Origin: DASXHY01 sp036272195
GTDB lineage: Bacteria; Verrucomicrobiota; Verrucomicrobiia; Limisphaerales; DASXHY01
Reading direction: 5' to 3'
DNA: 64,000 nt
NCBI GenBank assembly: GCA_036272195.1
Contig: DATAZE010000007.1
Location: 48,683 to 112,682 of the forward strand
The translations under genes were made by a program, and so were the position numbers. The notes beneath the pieces are model-generated. The model was not told the DNA's origin, made no database searches, and worked only from the letters and a program-made list of their open reading frames with translations. Below are positions 7,932 through 15,659 of the stretch, in pieces (the first letter of the stretch is position 1; every line of letters begins with the position of its first letter).

Positions 7932-8267
7932 TTAAAGGCGCTCGCGGCGCTCGTAACCACCCTCGCGCTGACCGCCGCCACCGCCGCCGCTCCAGCGTTG
8001 CTGCGGCGCGCGTTCCTCACGCGGGCGCGCGATATTCACCGTGAGCGCGCGGCCCTGAAAATCTTTGTTGTGACACTGCTCGATGGCCTTGTTGGCATCG
8101 TCAGAGTTGGCGAATTCGACGAATGCGAAGCCGCGGGATTTGCCCGTCATTTTGTCCATCATGAGATTGACGGAATTGACTGCGCCAATCTGGGTAAAAT
8201 AATCCTGAAGATCATTTTCCATGGTCTGATAGGACAAGTTGCCTACGAAGAGCCGGGTGGGATTCAT
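7932..8267 (-). CDS. RNA-binding protein with one RRM domain and Gly/Arg-rich tail
   Basis: 111 residues. One RNA recognition motif covers about residues 4-82, with RNP2 as LFVGNL (6-11) and RNP1 as KSRGFAFVEF (43-52), both with the aromatic residues that stack on RNA. The tail from about residue 90 is Gly-rich with Arg (WSGGGGGGQREGGYERRERL). The layout matches the bacterial glycine-rich RNA-binding proteins known from cyanobacteria and other phyla, often cold- or stress-induced. It is a single-gene unit; the 162 bases upstream (8268-8429) could be a long 5' leader, but no regulatory element could be defined there. Confidence 0.95.
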   Translation of the reverse strand: MNPTRLFVGNLSYQTMENDLQDYFTQIGAVNSVNLMMDKMTGKSRGFAFVEFANSDDANKAIEQCHNKDFQGRALTVNIARPREERAPQQRWSGGGGGGQREGGYERRERL

Positions 8268-8429
8268 AATACGATATGAGTTGTTAAAAAAACCGCGTGG
8301 AGGACTGCACCGGCAGGATCACTGAATGTCGTTTAGGGTTCACTGACAATCTGTCTTCTGACACCAACACTGTTTCTTTCAACTGAATGCGCTATTTGTA
8401 ACAAAGTCATGCCGCGCGTCAATACTGTT

Positions 8430-8909
8430 TCAGTCCGTGTTTTTGCGGAGACTTTTGGGCTCGTTTCGCCGGCGAATTTGGTCAAAAAATTCCTCCGCCA
8501 CAATATATCCAACGCATCCCAATGCGCCGCAGCGACATGGGTAATCGCGATAAGATTCGAGATCAAAACCATAGTTAAAGGTCAACTCCTCCCCCGCCCT
8601 GAGGTCGCGAATTGTCACCACCCAAATCCGCTCCTCTTCCAATCGCACTTCGCAATTCGGCTCGCAACTGTGATTCAAAAATCGCGCGGGGTTCCAACTG
8701 ACGTTGCCATCCAAATCACATTCATCACTGAGCGCGAAAATGTATTCGTTGTTCTGCTCACAGCGTGCGAGCGATTCCTGTTTTGAAATTTTTTCGCCGA
8801 CGTATTCGATGACGCGAGTACCTGCGGCGATTTCCTTTCGCGCAAAGCCGCCGGTGCCGTGAATTGGCGAGGATTTGAAAACGATGAATTCCGTTTCAAT
8901 CACGATCAT
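8430..8909 (-). CDS. SET-domain protein lysine methyltransferase
   Basis: 159 residues consisting of a SET domain plus a post-SET cysteine cluster. Visible motifs are HGTGGFARKEI (17-27), NHSCEPN (79-85, which shapes the S-adenosylmethionine pocket), GEELTFNYG (106-114, with the catalytic tyrosine) and CRCGALGC (125-132), the post-SET zinc-binding pattern. Known SET proteins transfer methyl groups to lysine side chains. The bacterial substrate is unknown; chlamydial SET proteins act on histone-like proteins. The neighbours, an RRM protein and a pseudouridine synthase, do not suggest a target. Family assignment is firm, the role is not. Confidence 0.93.
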   Translation of the reverse strand: MIVIETEFIVFKSSPIHGTGGFARKEIAAGTRVIEYVGEKISKQESLARCEQNNEYIFALSDECDLDGNVSWNPARFLNHSCEPNCEVRLEEERIWVVTIRDLRAGEELTFNYGFDLESYRDYPCRCGALGCVGYIVAEEFFDQIRRRNEPKSLRKNTD

Positions 8910-8937
8910 GGAATGTCGTCATGCCGTTTGACTCGAA

Positions 8938-9057
8938 TTACCGACCAAAAAAATGATTGAAGAGCCATATTCCAAGCCTGGCGACAACCGCTATACAGAC
9001 AATCAATAAAAGAGAAATCCATTCCCAAGTTAACGGCCATTTCCAATTAGTTTTCAT
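8938..9057 (-). CDS. Possible small membrane protein (39 residues)
   Basis: A short frame starting with ATG at 9057 encodes MKTNWKWPLTWEW followed by a clear transmembrane segment (about residues 13-34) and ending NHFFGR. It begins 11 bases after the pseudouridine synthase stop, on the same strand, and fills the gap before the SET gene almost exactly. No strong ribosome-binding site is seen. A real small protein is plausible but unproven. Confidence 0.45.
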   Translation of the reverse strand: MKTNWKWPLTWEWISLLLIVCIAVVARLGIWLFNHFFGR

Positions 9058-9067
9058 TGGAGAGATC

Positions 9068-9784
9068 TCACAGCTTCGGTGATTGAAATCCATACCGCCT
9101 GCAAAACTCTTCAATGGGCGCGCGAATCTGCACCGGGCGTTTCGAAAATGGATCCAGGTAAGCCAGCCCGATGGCACGCAGGCCCAGTTCCTTTCGTGCC
9201 GGCGAGCCATACATCTCATCGCCCACAATCGAGTGTCCTGCCGCGGCCAGATGAACACGAATCTGATGCGTCCGCCCCGTGTACGGCCGCGCCTCAATCA
9301 GCGACGCGCCGCCCACCGTTTGCAGCACGCGAAACACGGTCTCCGACTCTTTGCCGCCGTGGGGGTCGACTCGCATTTTGCCGCGCTGATCCAAATCGGG
9401 CCCCAGTTTCAGGTGGCACGTCCACTCGGTTTCCTTCGGCACGCCATGCGCGACGGCAAGGTAGGTTTTCTCCATTTTCCGGCCCTCGAACAAATCGCCA
9501 AATGTGTTCACCGCGCCGAGGCTTTTGGCGAACAGCAAAATGCCGGTCGTGTCCGCATCGAGGCGATGGACGAACCGGAGAAATTTTAAATTCCGCGAGC
9601 GCGCCCAGAAATCCTTGGCGGCAATCGAGGAGGTCAGCGCCATCTGCAAATTGCGGTTCGTCTTTTGCCACGAAGCCGGCACCAGCATCCATCCGCGCGG
9701 TTTGTCGATGGCCAGCACGGAGCGGTCCTCATAAAGGATCGGGATTTTCTCGCCGGTCGGCAGTTCTATGGAATTGGTTTTCAA
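9068..9784 (-). CDS. RluA-family pseudouridine synthase
   Basis: About 238 residues, lacking an S4 domain. The catalytic motif is HRLDADTTGILLFAKS, whose first aspartate attacks uridine C1', and ARPYTGRTHQIRVHLAAAGH is the second family signature. The protein isomerises uridine to pseudouridine in rRNA or tRNA; the target base cannot be read from sequence. No ATG lies near the domain start. I place the start at a TTG (9784), giving MKTNSIELPTGEKIP. A further upstream TTG at 9802 would lie inside a simple dispersed repeat rich in TTTACGAT. Confidence 0.9.
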   Translation of the reverse strand: MKTNSIELPTGEKIPILYEDRSVLAIDKPRGWMLVPASWQKTNRNLQMALTSSIAAKDFWARSRNLKFLRFVHRLDADTTGILLFAKSLGAVNTFGDLFEGRKMEKTYLAVAHGVPKETEWTCHLKLGPDLDQRGKMRVDPHGGKESETVFRVLQTVGGASLIEARPYTGRTHQIRVHLAAAGHSIVGDEMYGSPARKELGLRAIGLAYLDPFSKRPVQIRAPIEEFCRRYGFQSPKL

Positions 9785-9968
9785 TTTACGATTTACGCAC
9801 AACGGAAATTACGATTTACGATATACGATATACGAGCGTATGGGAATGAATGGTTGATCGTAAACCGCAATTCCAAGCGGTTTCAAATTGGCACGCGAGG
9901 CTTTCAATCCGAAGAGCGCATCCGAACTGCCTGAACCTCGTAAATCGTAGATCGCAAATCGTAAATCC
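9785..9968. repeat. TTTACGAT-type degenerate dispersed repeat
   Basis: The gap between the acyltransferase and the pseudouridine synthase holds several near-copies of TTTACGAT/ATATACGA in one orientation (about 9787-9840) and ATCGTAAAT/AAATCGTAG in the other (about 9938-9967), forming a loose large inverted repeat. A shorter copy sits upstream of rpsD's neighbour at about 18992-19020. No gene is seen here. Confidence 0.6.
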
Positions 9969-11345
9969 CTAAGTTCGCACGGATTCGATCTCGCTAATCA
10001 GTTCGGCCCGGATCGTGAGCAGGCGCCGCGCTGCAAACGGCGTGCGCAACAAGACTAGCGTGGCTTGGACGCTCGCCCAAAGGCGTCGTATTTCGCGGAG
10101 GTAATAATGCGCCAGCAATCCGGTCGGTGCCAGGGACAACCCATACCAAAGACTTGCCGGCCAGCCGAATAGCCATTGGACGAGCGCGATGTAGACGGCA
10201 TAACAAACGCCGAAGCCCACCACTCCCGCCGCAATCGCCGTCGTGGACGCCTGCGCTTTGCGTTTGCCTTCCATCGTAAATTTCCGCGTCGACCATTTTA
10301 TCAGCGCGTAAGGAATCAGCCGATGCACCCAGCCGTAAAAGGCAATCGGCGCGCCGACGACGGCGATGAACGTCCATTCCGCGGCTTGCGGCGCCAGCTC
10401 TTTTCGTTGGGGAAATAACTTGAGCGCTTCATCGGAAATTTTCAGCCGCGCCAGCCAGCGCTCATAGAAATCCAACTTCACCGCAAACGCCGCGGCGCGT
10501 TCCGGTTCGGTGCGATAGACGCGGTCGACCGTTTCGGCAATTTTTTGCGACAACATCAACTCGTTCGCCTGCATTGCCCCGGCTTCAAAAGCAATTTGAT
10601 TTCCCAACAGGAGCCGATCGAAATAAAGCCGCTTCACGCCTTCGACCACCCGCGCCTCCTCCAATTTTGGAAGATGCAGAATCAATGATTGAATCCGCCG
10701 CTCGATTTCTTCCGTCAATCGGACAATGCATTCCTTGCGCCGCTCCGCATAGTCTTCGATGAAATCCGCCGCCACAATTGGCTCGCCAAAATTCGCGAGG
10801 GCATCGCTGCGATAAATCTCCTTGGCTGAATACGTGAGGCCCACCGGGACCAGGCGCAAGCCGAGTTTTCCGCCATGACGATGCTCCAATTCCAGGGCCA
10901 TGCGCGCCGCGCCGGATTTCACTTCCTTCAATGCGGAATCGTCATAAGTCACGCCCTCGGGAAAAATGCCCACGGCTTCTCCGCGTTCCAGCACGGCATA
11001 AACCGCCTCAAACGTATCCGCGACGCTGCGCATCGCTTTCGGATTATCTTTAAGGCGATTGATGGGAATCACGCCGCACTGCGTGAGCAGCCATTTCACC
11101 GGCTTGAACGAAAATAGTTGCACCGTGCCGATGAAGTTCACTTTGCGCGGAACCGATGCGCCAATCACGAACGAATCCGTCAGCGAATTGGGGTGATTGG
11201 AGACAAATAATACCGGGCCACTCGCCGGCACGCGCTCGATATGAAACCGCTCAATGCGCCGAAAATAAAATCCCAGCGCCAGCCCGATGAGGCGGCGCAT
11301 CACGCAGTAAAGTGGTGTATGAATCTCTTGCAAGTGCTTGAACAT
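9969..11345 (-). CDS. PlsC-like lysophospholipid / glycerol-phosphate acyltransferase
   Basis: 458 residues. The acyltransferase domain occupies about 20-220, with the catalytic block SNHPNSLTDSF, an IGTVQLFSFKPVKWLL region, and FPEGVTYDDS, the acceptor-binding motif. The rest is helical with hydrophobic stretches around 330-430, suggesting membrane attachment. Such enzymes add acyl chains to glycerol-3-phosphate or lysophosphatidate in the inner membrane. I start at ATG 11345 (MFKHLQEIHTPL); an earlier ATG at 11411 only translates the repeat at 11372-11433. The next gene upstream is a GT28 glycosyltransferase, which hints at joint glycolipid synthesis. Confidence 0.9.
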   Translation of the reverse strand: MFKHLQEIHTPLYCVMRRLIGLALGFYFRRIERFHIERVPASGPVLFVSNHPNSLTDSFVIGASVPRKVNFIGTVQLFSFKPVKWLLTQCGVIPINRLKDNPKAMRSVADTFEAVYAVLERGEAVGIFPEGVTYDDSALKEVKSGAARMALELEHRHGGKLGLRLVPVGLTYSAKEIYRSDALANFGEPIVAADFIEDYAERRKECIVRLTEEIERRIQSLILHLPKLEEARVVEGVKRLYFDRLLLGNQIAFEAGAMQANELMLSQKIAETVDRVYRTEPERAAAFAVKLDFYERWLARLKISDEALKLFPQRKELAPQAAEWTFIAVVGAPIAFYGWVHRLIPYALIKWSTRKFTMEGKRKAQASTTAIAAGVVGFGVCYAVYIALVQWLFGWPASLWYGLSLAPTGLLAHYYLREIRRLWASVQATLVLLRTPFAARRLLTIRAELISEIESVRT

Positions 11346-11371
11346 CCGATGACGGATGGTTTGTTCTAAGC

Positions 11372-11433
11372 TAGTGGCACGGGCGTCTCGCCCGTGAGAA
11401 TCGAAACGCACGGGCGAGACGCCCGTGCCACTA
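11372..11433. repeat. Perfect 25-bp inverted repeat of the GGGCGTCTCGCCC family
   Basis: Arms at 11372-11396 and 11409-11433 are exact reverse complements around a 12-base loop. Each arm itself contains the palindrome CGGGCGTCTCGCCCG. The element overlaps the 3' end of the glycosyltransferase gene (stop near 11431) and lies between it and the acyltransferase. Its translation produces a false N-terminal peptide containing HGRDARATS. Confidence 0.95.
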
Positions 11434-12546
11434 ACCCACTCGCTTCATCACTTCCTCACAAACCGCCCTCGCTGCCTGCGGGCGTCCCAGCGCCTTTGCG
11501 GTAGCCGCCATTTGCGCGAGCTTTTTCGAACCGAGCAATTGCTCAATGCGATACGGCAAATCCTCCACTCGATTCACCTTCGCCGCGGCGCCGCGTTCCA
11601 GCAGGAAATCGCTGTTCGCCGCTTCCTGCCCGGGGATGGGGTTCAAAATAAACAAGGGCTTGCCCATGGCCAGCGCTTCCGACGAGGTCAGCCCGCCGGG
11701 TTTGGTAATCACCAAATCCGCCACCGCCATCAGCTCGTGCATGTTGGAAGCGAAGCCGAGAACGTGCGTGGGATGTTTTCGATCCTGCGCGGCCAGGTCG
11801 CGGCGCATTTCCTCGTTGCGTCCGGTGACGACCACGGTTTGAAATTCAGCGGGCACCTTGTCCAGCTCTTCGAGAATTTCTCCGACCGGCCCCATCCCGA
11901 AACCACCGCTCAAGACCAGCAACACGCGCTGGTCATCGCGCAAGCCGTAATTCTTCCGCACCGCCTTGGCGTCTACTTTCGAGGAGAATTTCGCGGCGAT
12001 GGGAATACCGGTCGCAACAATATTTTCGGCGGATGCTCCGCGCGCCACAAGGCGGGCTTTGGTTTCCTCCGCCGCGACGCAATAAAGATCCACGCACGCG
12101 TCCATCCAGAGCGCATGCGCCTCGAAATCCGTGATGACGCTGACCGTCATCGGAGCGGGACAATCCTTTTGCTTCTGCCGGTGGCCCAACAACTCAAGCG
12201 GCAGATAGTGGGTACAGAGGACGACGTCCGGCTTGAATTGTTTTACGTGACGCTCAAATTTCTGGCGTGAATTGCTGGGAAACGCCCGCTTCAATTTATT
12301 CAGGGTGCGCGCGACCTTGGGATTGTCGGTTTTGGCGAATACCATGCCCCACAATTCCGGCGCGCGCTCCACGAGCGTCAGGTAACCATCCGAATGAATT
12401 TTCCGGTGCAGCGGCGAAAAGAATTTAAGCAGGTCAATGCGCTCCAGGACATCCTTCGGTCGCTCGGCGCGCCACGCCTCCTCCAAAGCCGCGGCCGCTG
12501 CCAAATGTCCGCCTCCGGCCGTAATGGTTGCAATCAGGATTCTCAT
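11431..12546 (-). CDS. GT28-family glycosyltransferase (MGDG synthase-like)
   Basis: 371 residues. The N-terminal Rossmann half opens with MRILIATITAGGGH, the glycine-rich loop of the MurG/MGDG synthase group, followed by the acceptor-side helix with HSDGYLTLVERAPELW. The C-terminal half carries LVLSGGFGMGPV, TGRNEEMRRDL and the nucleotide-sugar motif ITKPGGLTSSEALAMGKP. These enzymes transfer a sugar from a nucleotide donor to diacylglycerol or a lipid intermediate at the cytoplasmic membrane. Start ATG 12546 is chosen because upstream codons come from the repeat at 12611-12660. Pairing with the adjacent acyltransferase suggests glycolipid biosynthesis. Confidence 0.9.
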   Translation of the reverse strand: MRILIATITAGGGHLAAAAALEEAWRAERPKDVLERIDLLKFFSPLHRKIHSDGYLTLVERAPELWGMVFAKTDNPKVARTLNKLKRAFPSNSRQKFERHVKQFKPDVVLCTHYLPLELLGHRQKQKDCPAPMTVSVITDFEAHALWMDACVDLYCVAAEETKARLVARGASAENIVATGIPIAAKFSSKVDAKAVRKNYGLRDDQRVLLVLSGGFGMGPVGEILEELDKVPAEFQTVVVTGRNEEMRRDLAAQDRKHPTHVLGFASNMHELMAVADLVITKPGGLTSSEALAMGKPLFILNPIPGQEAANSDFLLERGAAAKVNRVEDLPYRIEQLLGSKKLAQMAATAKALGRPQAARAVCEEVMKRVG

Positions 12547-12610
12547 CTCTCGCGCGCAGTCTAATGAGTGCCCGGCCAATGCAAAAGAACTGTTTGCACG
12601 CTTGTTCGTC

Positions 12611-12660
12611 GTTCCGCCTTTAGGCGGTCGATGCGACCCGGGGCCGCCTAAAGGCGGAAC
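12611..12660. repeat. Perfect 17-bp inverted repeat of the CCGCCTTTAGGCGG family
   Basis: GTTCCGCCTTTAGGCGG (12611-12627) is mirrored by CCGCCTAAAGGCGGAAC (12644-12660) around a 16-base loop. The element lies between divergent genes (the glycosyltransferase and cutA). Confidence 0.95.
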
Positions 12661-12717
12661 TACAAACCTCCTCACTTTGGCGTCGCCAAAATTTTTGCCA
12701 CGGTGTAATTCAATCTC

Positions 12718-13053
12718 ATGAAAGCCACGAATTTCCGACTCGCGCTCGTCACCGCGCCGGACTTGAAAACCGCCCGCCGCCTCGCCCGGGCGGCCCTGGA
12801 AGCGCGGCTCATCGCCTGCGCCAATCTGGTCCCGCGAATTGAATCACACTATTGGTGGCAGGGAAAAATCGAGCGCGGCAACGAGGTCCTGTTGATCCTG
12901 AAAACCATGACCCGCCATTTGCCCAAGCTCGAAAAATTGATTGTCGCCAAACATCCTTACGACACGCCCGAATTCCTGGTGATACCGCTGGCGGGCGGGA
13001 ACGGTCGTTATTTGGATTGGATAACCACCAGTTGCCGCCCGGGGGCGGATTAG
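12718..13053 (+). CDS. cutA: CutA family divalent-cation tolerance protein
   Basis: 111 residues, typical for this trimeric ferredoxin-like protein. The first strand reads LALVTAPD, the first helix KTARRLARAALEARLIACANLVP includes the conserved ACAN block, and the hallmark ESHYWWQGKIE and LILKT follow. The C-terminal ends HPYDTPEFLVIPLAGGNGRYLDWI are also family-typical. CutA is linked to copper tolerance in E. coli but its molecular role is unsettled. It is followed after 46 bases by the next plus-strand gene. Confidence 0.95.
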   Translation: MKATNFRLALVTAPDLKTARRLARAALEARLIACANLVPRIESHYWWQGKIERGNEVLLILKTMTRHLPKLEKLIVAKHPYDTPEFLVIPLAGGNGRYLDWITTSCRPGAD

Positions 13054-13099
13054 GGTTAGTTTCCATTTGAACAACTCGCCCGTAAGAGTAGGTTCAGAC

Positions 13100-13849
13100 A
13101 TGGCCAATCTCGGAACACTCATTCCAGCGCTGCTCCTGGTGCTGTTTATGGTGGCTGTTTTGGGGGGCACGGCCATCACGGTCATGGTTTTGAGTTGGAA
13201 GCGCAAACAACTCGAAGCGCAACGAACATTTTCCCAAAGTTTCAAAGATCTTTCCTTTTCGCTCGCGCCCGCCGTGCTCAAGCGCCCCAACCTGTGGCTC
13301 GCGGTGCGCAGCCGGAATGTCCACGCCGTCCAGATGGCTCTCGGACTCAATAACGCCCAGCCTTGCACCTGGTTGGAGGGCCTCGCGGGCGACGAGAAAC
13401 TTTTTATCGCACCTCCCGTTAAAGGCTGGGTGTTGATTATCGGCACCGGTTTGCCCGATCCGGTGGATGACACCGATGTCTGCTTCCGGTTCCTTACCAG
13501 TCTCAGTCAAAAGCTCGGCCATGTGCAATTCTTTCAGGCGAACCGCGCGCTCGGCCATCACGCCTGGGTGCGCGTGGAGAGCGGTCGCGTCGTGCGCGGC
13601 TATGCCTGGGCGGGCAAGACGTTGTGGAACCAAGGGGTTCAAACGCGTCCCGAGTTGGAATTTGGAATGAAATGTTTTCAATATTTCGAGTCGCCGGATG
13701 AATCGTTCGAGCAATCGGACCTGATCGCTGCCAACGTGGAAAAAGTTTCCTCGCTCGCCGCCCGCTGGAGCCTGGATCCGGGGACGGTCGATGAACATCT
13801 GTTCGAGCACGTTTACGGGATTGCGGGCGAACCGCCGAGGCTGTTTTAA
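13100..13849 (+). CDS. Membrane-anchored hypothetical protein
   Basis: 249 residues. An N-terminal membrane segment covers about 6-30 (LIPALLLVLFMVAVLGGTA), followed by basic WKRKQLEAQRTF, so the bulk is probably cytoplasmic. The soluble part contains PCTWLEGLAGDEKLFIAPPVKGWVLIIG and VQFFQANRALGHHAWVRVESGRVVRGYAW. No known domain was recognised, though the layout is coherent and codon use matches neighbours. ATG 13100 is preferred over a TTG at 13067 that only adds a hydrophilic leader. Confidence 0.75.
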   Translation: MANLGTLIPALLLVLFMVAVLGGTAITVMVLSWKRKQLEAQRTFSQSFKDLSFSLAPAVLKRPNLWLAVRSRNVHAVQMALGLNNAQPCTWLEGLAGDEKLFIAPPVKGWVLIIGTGLPDPVDDTDVCFRFLTSLSQKLGHVQFFQANRALGHHAWVRVESGRVVRGYAWAGKTLWNQGVQTRPELEFGMKCFQYFESPDESFEQSDLIAANVEKVSSLAARWSLDPGTVDEHLFEHVYGIAGEPPRLF

Positions 13850-13934
13850 GTTCCAAACTCCAAACTCCAAGTTCCAAAGTCCGAACGGTTAACCATTGCC
13901 CCCTGGGAATTTGGAATTTGGAGTTTGAAACTTT
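13849..13934. repeat. AGTTCCAAACTCC dispersed repeat, inverted pair
   Basis: Several direct copies of TTCCAAACTCC-like words (about 13850-13881) are followed by inverted copies such as GGAATTTGGAGTTTG (about 13909-13928). Related stretches occur at 30345-30478, 32001-32116 and 36508-36692. Confidence 0.7.
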
Positions 13935-14001
13935 CCTTTCCCGTCAGAGTTGACATCCCTCGGTTCTCCTGCAAAAACTACCATCAACCGAAAGGAACCT
14001 C

Positions 14002-14586
14002 ATGTCTCTTGAACTCGAGCTCCAAAAGTTCCCTAAAAAAATTCTCTTGAAGGACAAGTTCCAATGCTCCCTGCGTCCGCTTAAGAAGGATGACGAAAAA
14101 AAATTCCACGATTTCTTCCTCGCGGTGCCCGAGGAGGAACGCATGTTCATCAAACATCGCGTCACCCAACCGGACGTGATTCGCGAGTGGTGCCAGAACA
14201 TCGATCTGGGCCGCAATCTTCCCCTGCTCGCTGTCGCCGATGGGAAAATTGTCGGCGACGCCACGTTGCATCAGCAACTCGGCGGCTGGAAACGGCATAT
14301 TGGCCGTGTGAGCGTGCTGGTGCTGCCGCAATACCGCGGGCGCGGACTGGCACGCGCGATGGTCACTGAAATTGTCCAGATCGCGCGCAGTCTCAGCCTC
14401 GAACGCGTGGAGGCGGAATTCATCGGTGAACAGGAAGCGGCCATCAAAATGTTCGCCATGCTCGGCTTCAGTAATCTGCTTCGCCTGGAAAATTACGTGA
14501 AAGACATGCAGGCCATCTCGCACGACTACGTCCTGATGGGCGTGGATCTCAAAGTGGATGAAGACTACGCGGGAGTCGGGGGCTGA
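14002..14586 (+). CDS. GNAT-family N-acetyltransferase
   Basis: 194 residues with one GNAT fold. The acetyl-CoA binding motif A is VLVLPQYRGRGLARAMVTEIVQ (Q/R-x2-G-x-G/A at QYRGRGLA, about residues 113-120). The substrate half begins with SLRPLKKDDEKKFHDFFLAVPEEE. The start ATG at 14002 has a good AAAGGAA box at 13991-13997. The acetylated substrate is not predictable. The protein resembles stand-alone GNATs often annotated as ribosomal-protein or small-molecule acetyltransferases. Repeats flank it on both sides. Confidence 0.9.
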   Translation: MSLELELQKFPKKILLKDKFQCSLRPLKKDDEKKFHDFFLAVPEEERMFIKHRVTQPDVIREWCQNIDLGRNLPLLAVADGKIVGDATLHQQLGGWKRHIGRVSVLVLPQYRGRGLARAMVTEIVQIARSLSLERVEAEFIGEQEAAIKMFAMLGFSNLLRLENYVKDMQAISHDYVLMGVDLKVDEDYAGVGG

Positions 14587-14663
14587 ATGCAGAAGGAAGA
14601 ATGTAGAATGAAGAAACAAAAATTCCACGCTCGGCCGTTTCTACATTCTACATTCTTACTTCT
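14585..14663. repeat. GCAGAAGGAAGAATGTAGAATG inverted repeat
   Basis: The left arm starts GCAGAAGGAAGAATGTAG (from 14588) and the right arm ends CTACATTCTTACTTCTGC (to about 14665). It sits between two plus-strand genes. Confidence 0.7.
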
Positions 14664-14675
14664 GCCTTGTTGAAA

Positions 14676-14948
14676 ATGACTCCCGAGGTTTGTCCCGTTT
14701 GCGGCGCTGATGTGCCGCCGAACGCGAAGGCTTGTCCCGAATGCGGCGCGGATGAGAAAACCGGCTGGTCGGAGGATGCCGGCACGCAGGGTCTCGATTT
14801 ACCGGAGGAAAATTTCAACTACGGAGAATTCGTGAAACGCGAATTCGGTGGAGGCAAAAGCCTGGTGCCGCGTGGCCTTCATTGGTTTTGGTGGGGCGTG
14901 GCTGTGCTTATCATAGCAGCTTCCCTTTGGGCCTTACTCCGGCATTAG
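14676..14948 (+). CDS. Small zinc-ribbon membrane protein
   Basis: 90 residues. The N-terminus carries a four-cysteine zinc ribbon: CPVCGADVPPNAKACPECGAD (cysteines at about residues 6, 9, 21 and 24). An acidic linker follows, then a C-terminal membrane segment (WFWWGVAVLIIAASLWALL, about 70-88). This architecture is frequent among small zinc-ribbon proteins of unknown function. ATG 14676 is chosen over two TTG codons inside the upstream repeat. The stop overlaps the convergent glycosylase gene by four bases. Confidence 0.85.
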   Translation: MTPEVCPVCGADVPPNAKACPECGADEKTGWSEDAGTQGLDLPEENFNYGEFVKREFGGGKSLVPRGLHWFWWGVAVLIIAASLWALLRH

Positions 14949-15511
14949 GCGATTTTCTTGTGCGACGGACAATCCACCACGTGATCATTCACCAACCCCA
15001 CGGCTTGCATGAACGCGTAGCAGATGGTTGAACCCACAAATTTAAATCCGCGTTTGAGCAAATCCTTGCTCATCGCATCCGACTCTTTCGTCTTCGCCGG
15101 AATCTGGCCCCGCTTCCATGAATTCCGAATCGGTTTCCCACCGACGAATTGCCAGATGTATTTGTCGAAACTGCCAAATTCTTTTTGCACCGCCAAAAAC
15201 GCCTTCGCATTCTGCACCGTGGCATTGATTTTCAATCGATTTCGCACAATGCCCGGGTCGGCCAGCAGCTTCTGGATTTTGCGCGCGTCGTAACGGGCAA
15301 TTTTTCGAGCATCGAAATGATCAAAGGCGCGCCGATAATTCTCCCGCTTTTTCAAAATCGTGATCCAGCTCAACCCAGCTTGCGCGCCTTCCAGGATGAG
15401 CAGCTCGAACAGGTGCCGGTCGTCATGCACCGGCACGCCCCATTCCTGGTCGTGATAAGCCATGTAAAGCTCGTCACCATCCCCGAAGCAACGTTCTCGC
15501 GAGTCGTTCAT
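14945..15511 (-). CDS. tag: DNA-3-methyladenine glycosylase I
   Basis: 188 residues, matching E. coli Tag in length. Diagnostic features are the opening RCFGDGDELYMAYHDQEWGVP, with the zinc-ligand cysteine and histidine and the catalytic region; LFELLILEGAQAGLSWITILKKRE, the recognition helix; and the C-terminal FKFVGSTICYAFMQAVGLVNDHVVDC with the other zinc ligands. The enzyme removes 3-methyladenine from alkylated DNA in base excision repair. The true start is ATG 15511; an extension to 15547 is repeat sequence. Confidence 0.96.
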   Translation of the reverse strand: MNDSRERCFGDGDELYMAYHDQEWGVPVHDDRHLFELLILEGAQAGLSWITILKKRENYRRAFDHFDARKIARYDARKIQKLLADPGIVRNRLKINATVQNAKAFLAVQKEFGSFDKYIWQFVGGKPIRNSWKRGQIPAKTKESDAMSKDLLKRGFKFVGSTICYAFMQAVGLVNDHVVDCPSHKKIA

Positions 15512-15659
15512 GAATTGGACTGTAGGAGACGAGGCGACGAGTCTCAAATTGTTTCCACTGCAAGCGCCTGAAAATCATGTCACCTTGAAGAATCCTAAAA
15601 TGGCGTTATAGCTTTCAAGGCATCAACAATCATTGCCTTAACAGGACGAGGAAAACTTT

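Noticed and set aside
11346..11411. N-terminal extension of the acyltransferase (MRFDSHGRDARATS)
   Set aside because: It translates the perfect inverted repeat at 11372-11433; family similarity starts at the ATG at 11345.
12547..12675. N-terminal extension of the GT28 glycosyltransferase (MRRFVVPPLGG)
   Set aside because: It is repeat-encoded, and the Rossmann fold begins at ATG 12546.
15512..15547. Extension of the Tag protein (MRLVASSPTVQF)
   Set aside because: It translates a GAGACGAGGCGACGAGTCTC-type repeat; Tag begins at ATG 15511.
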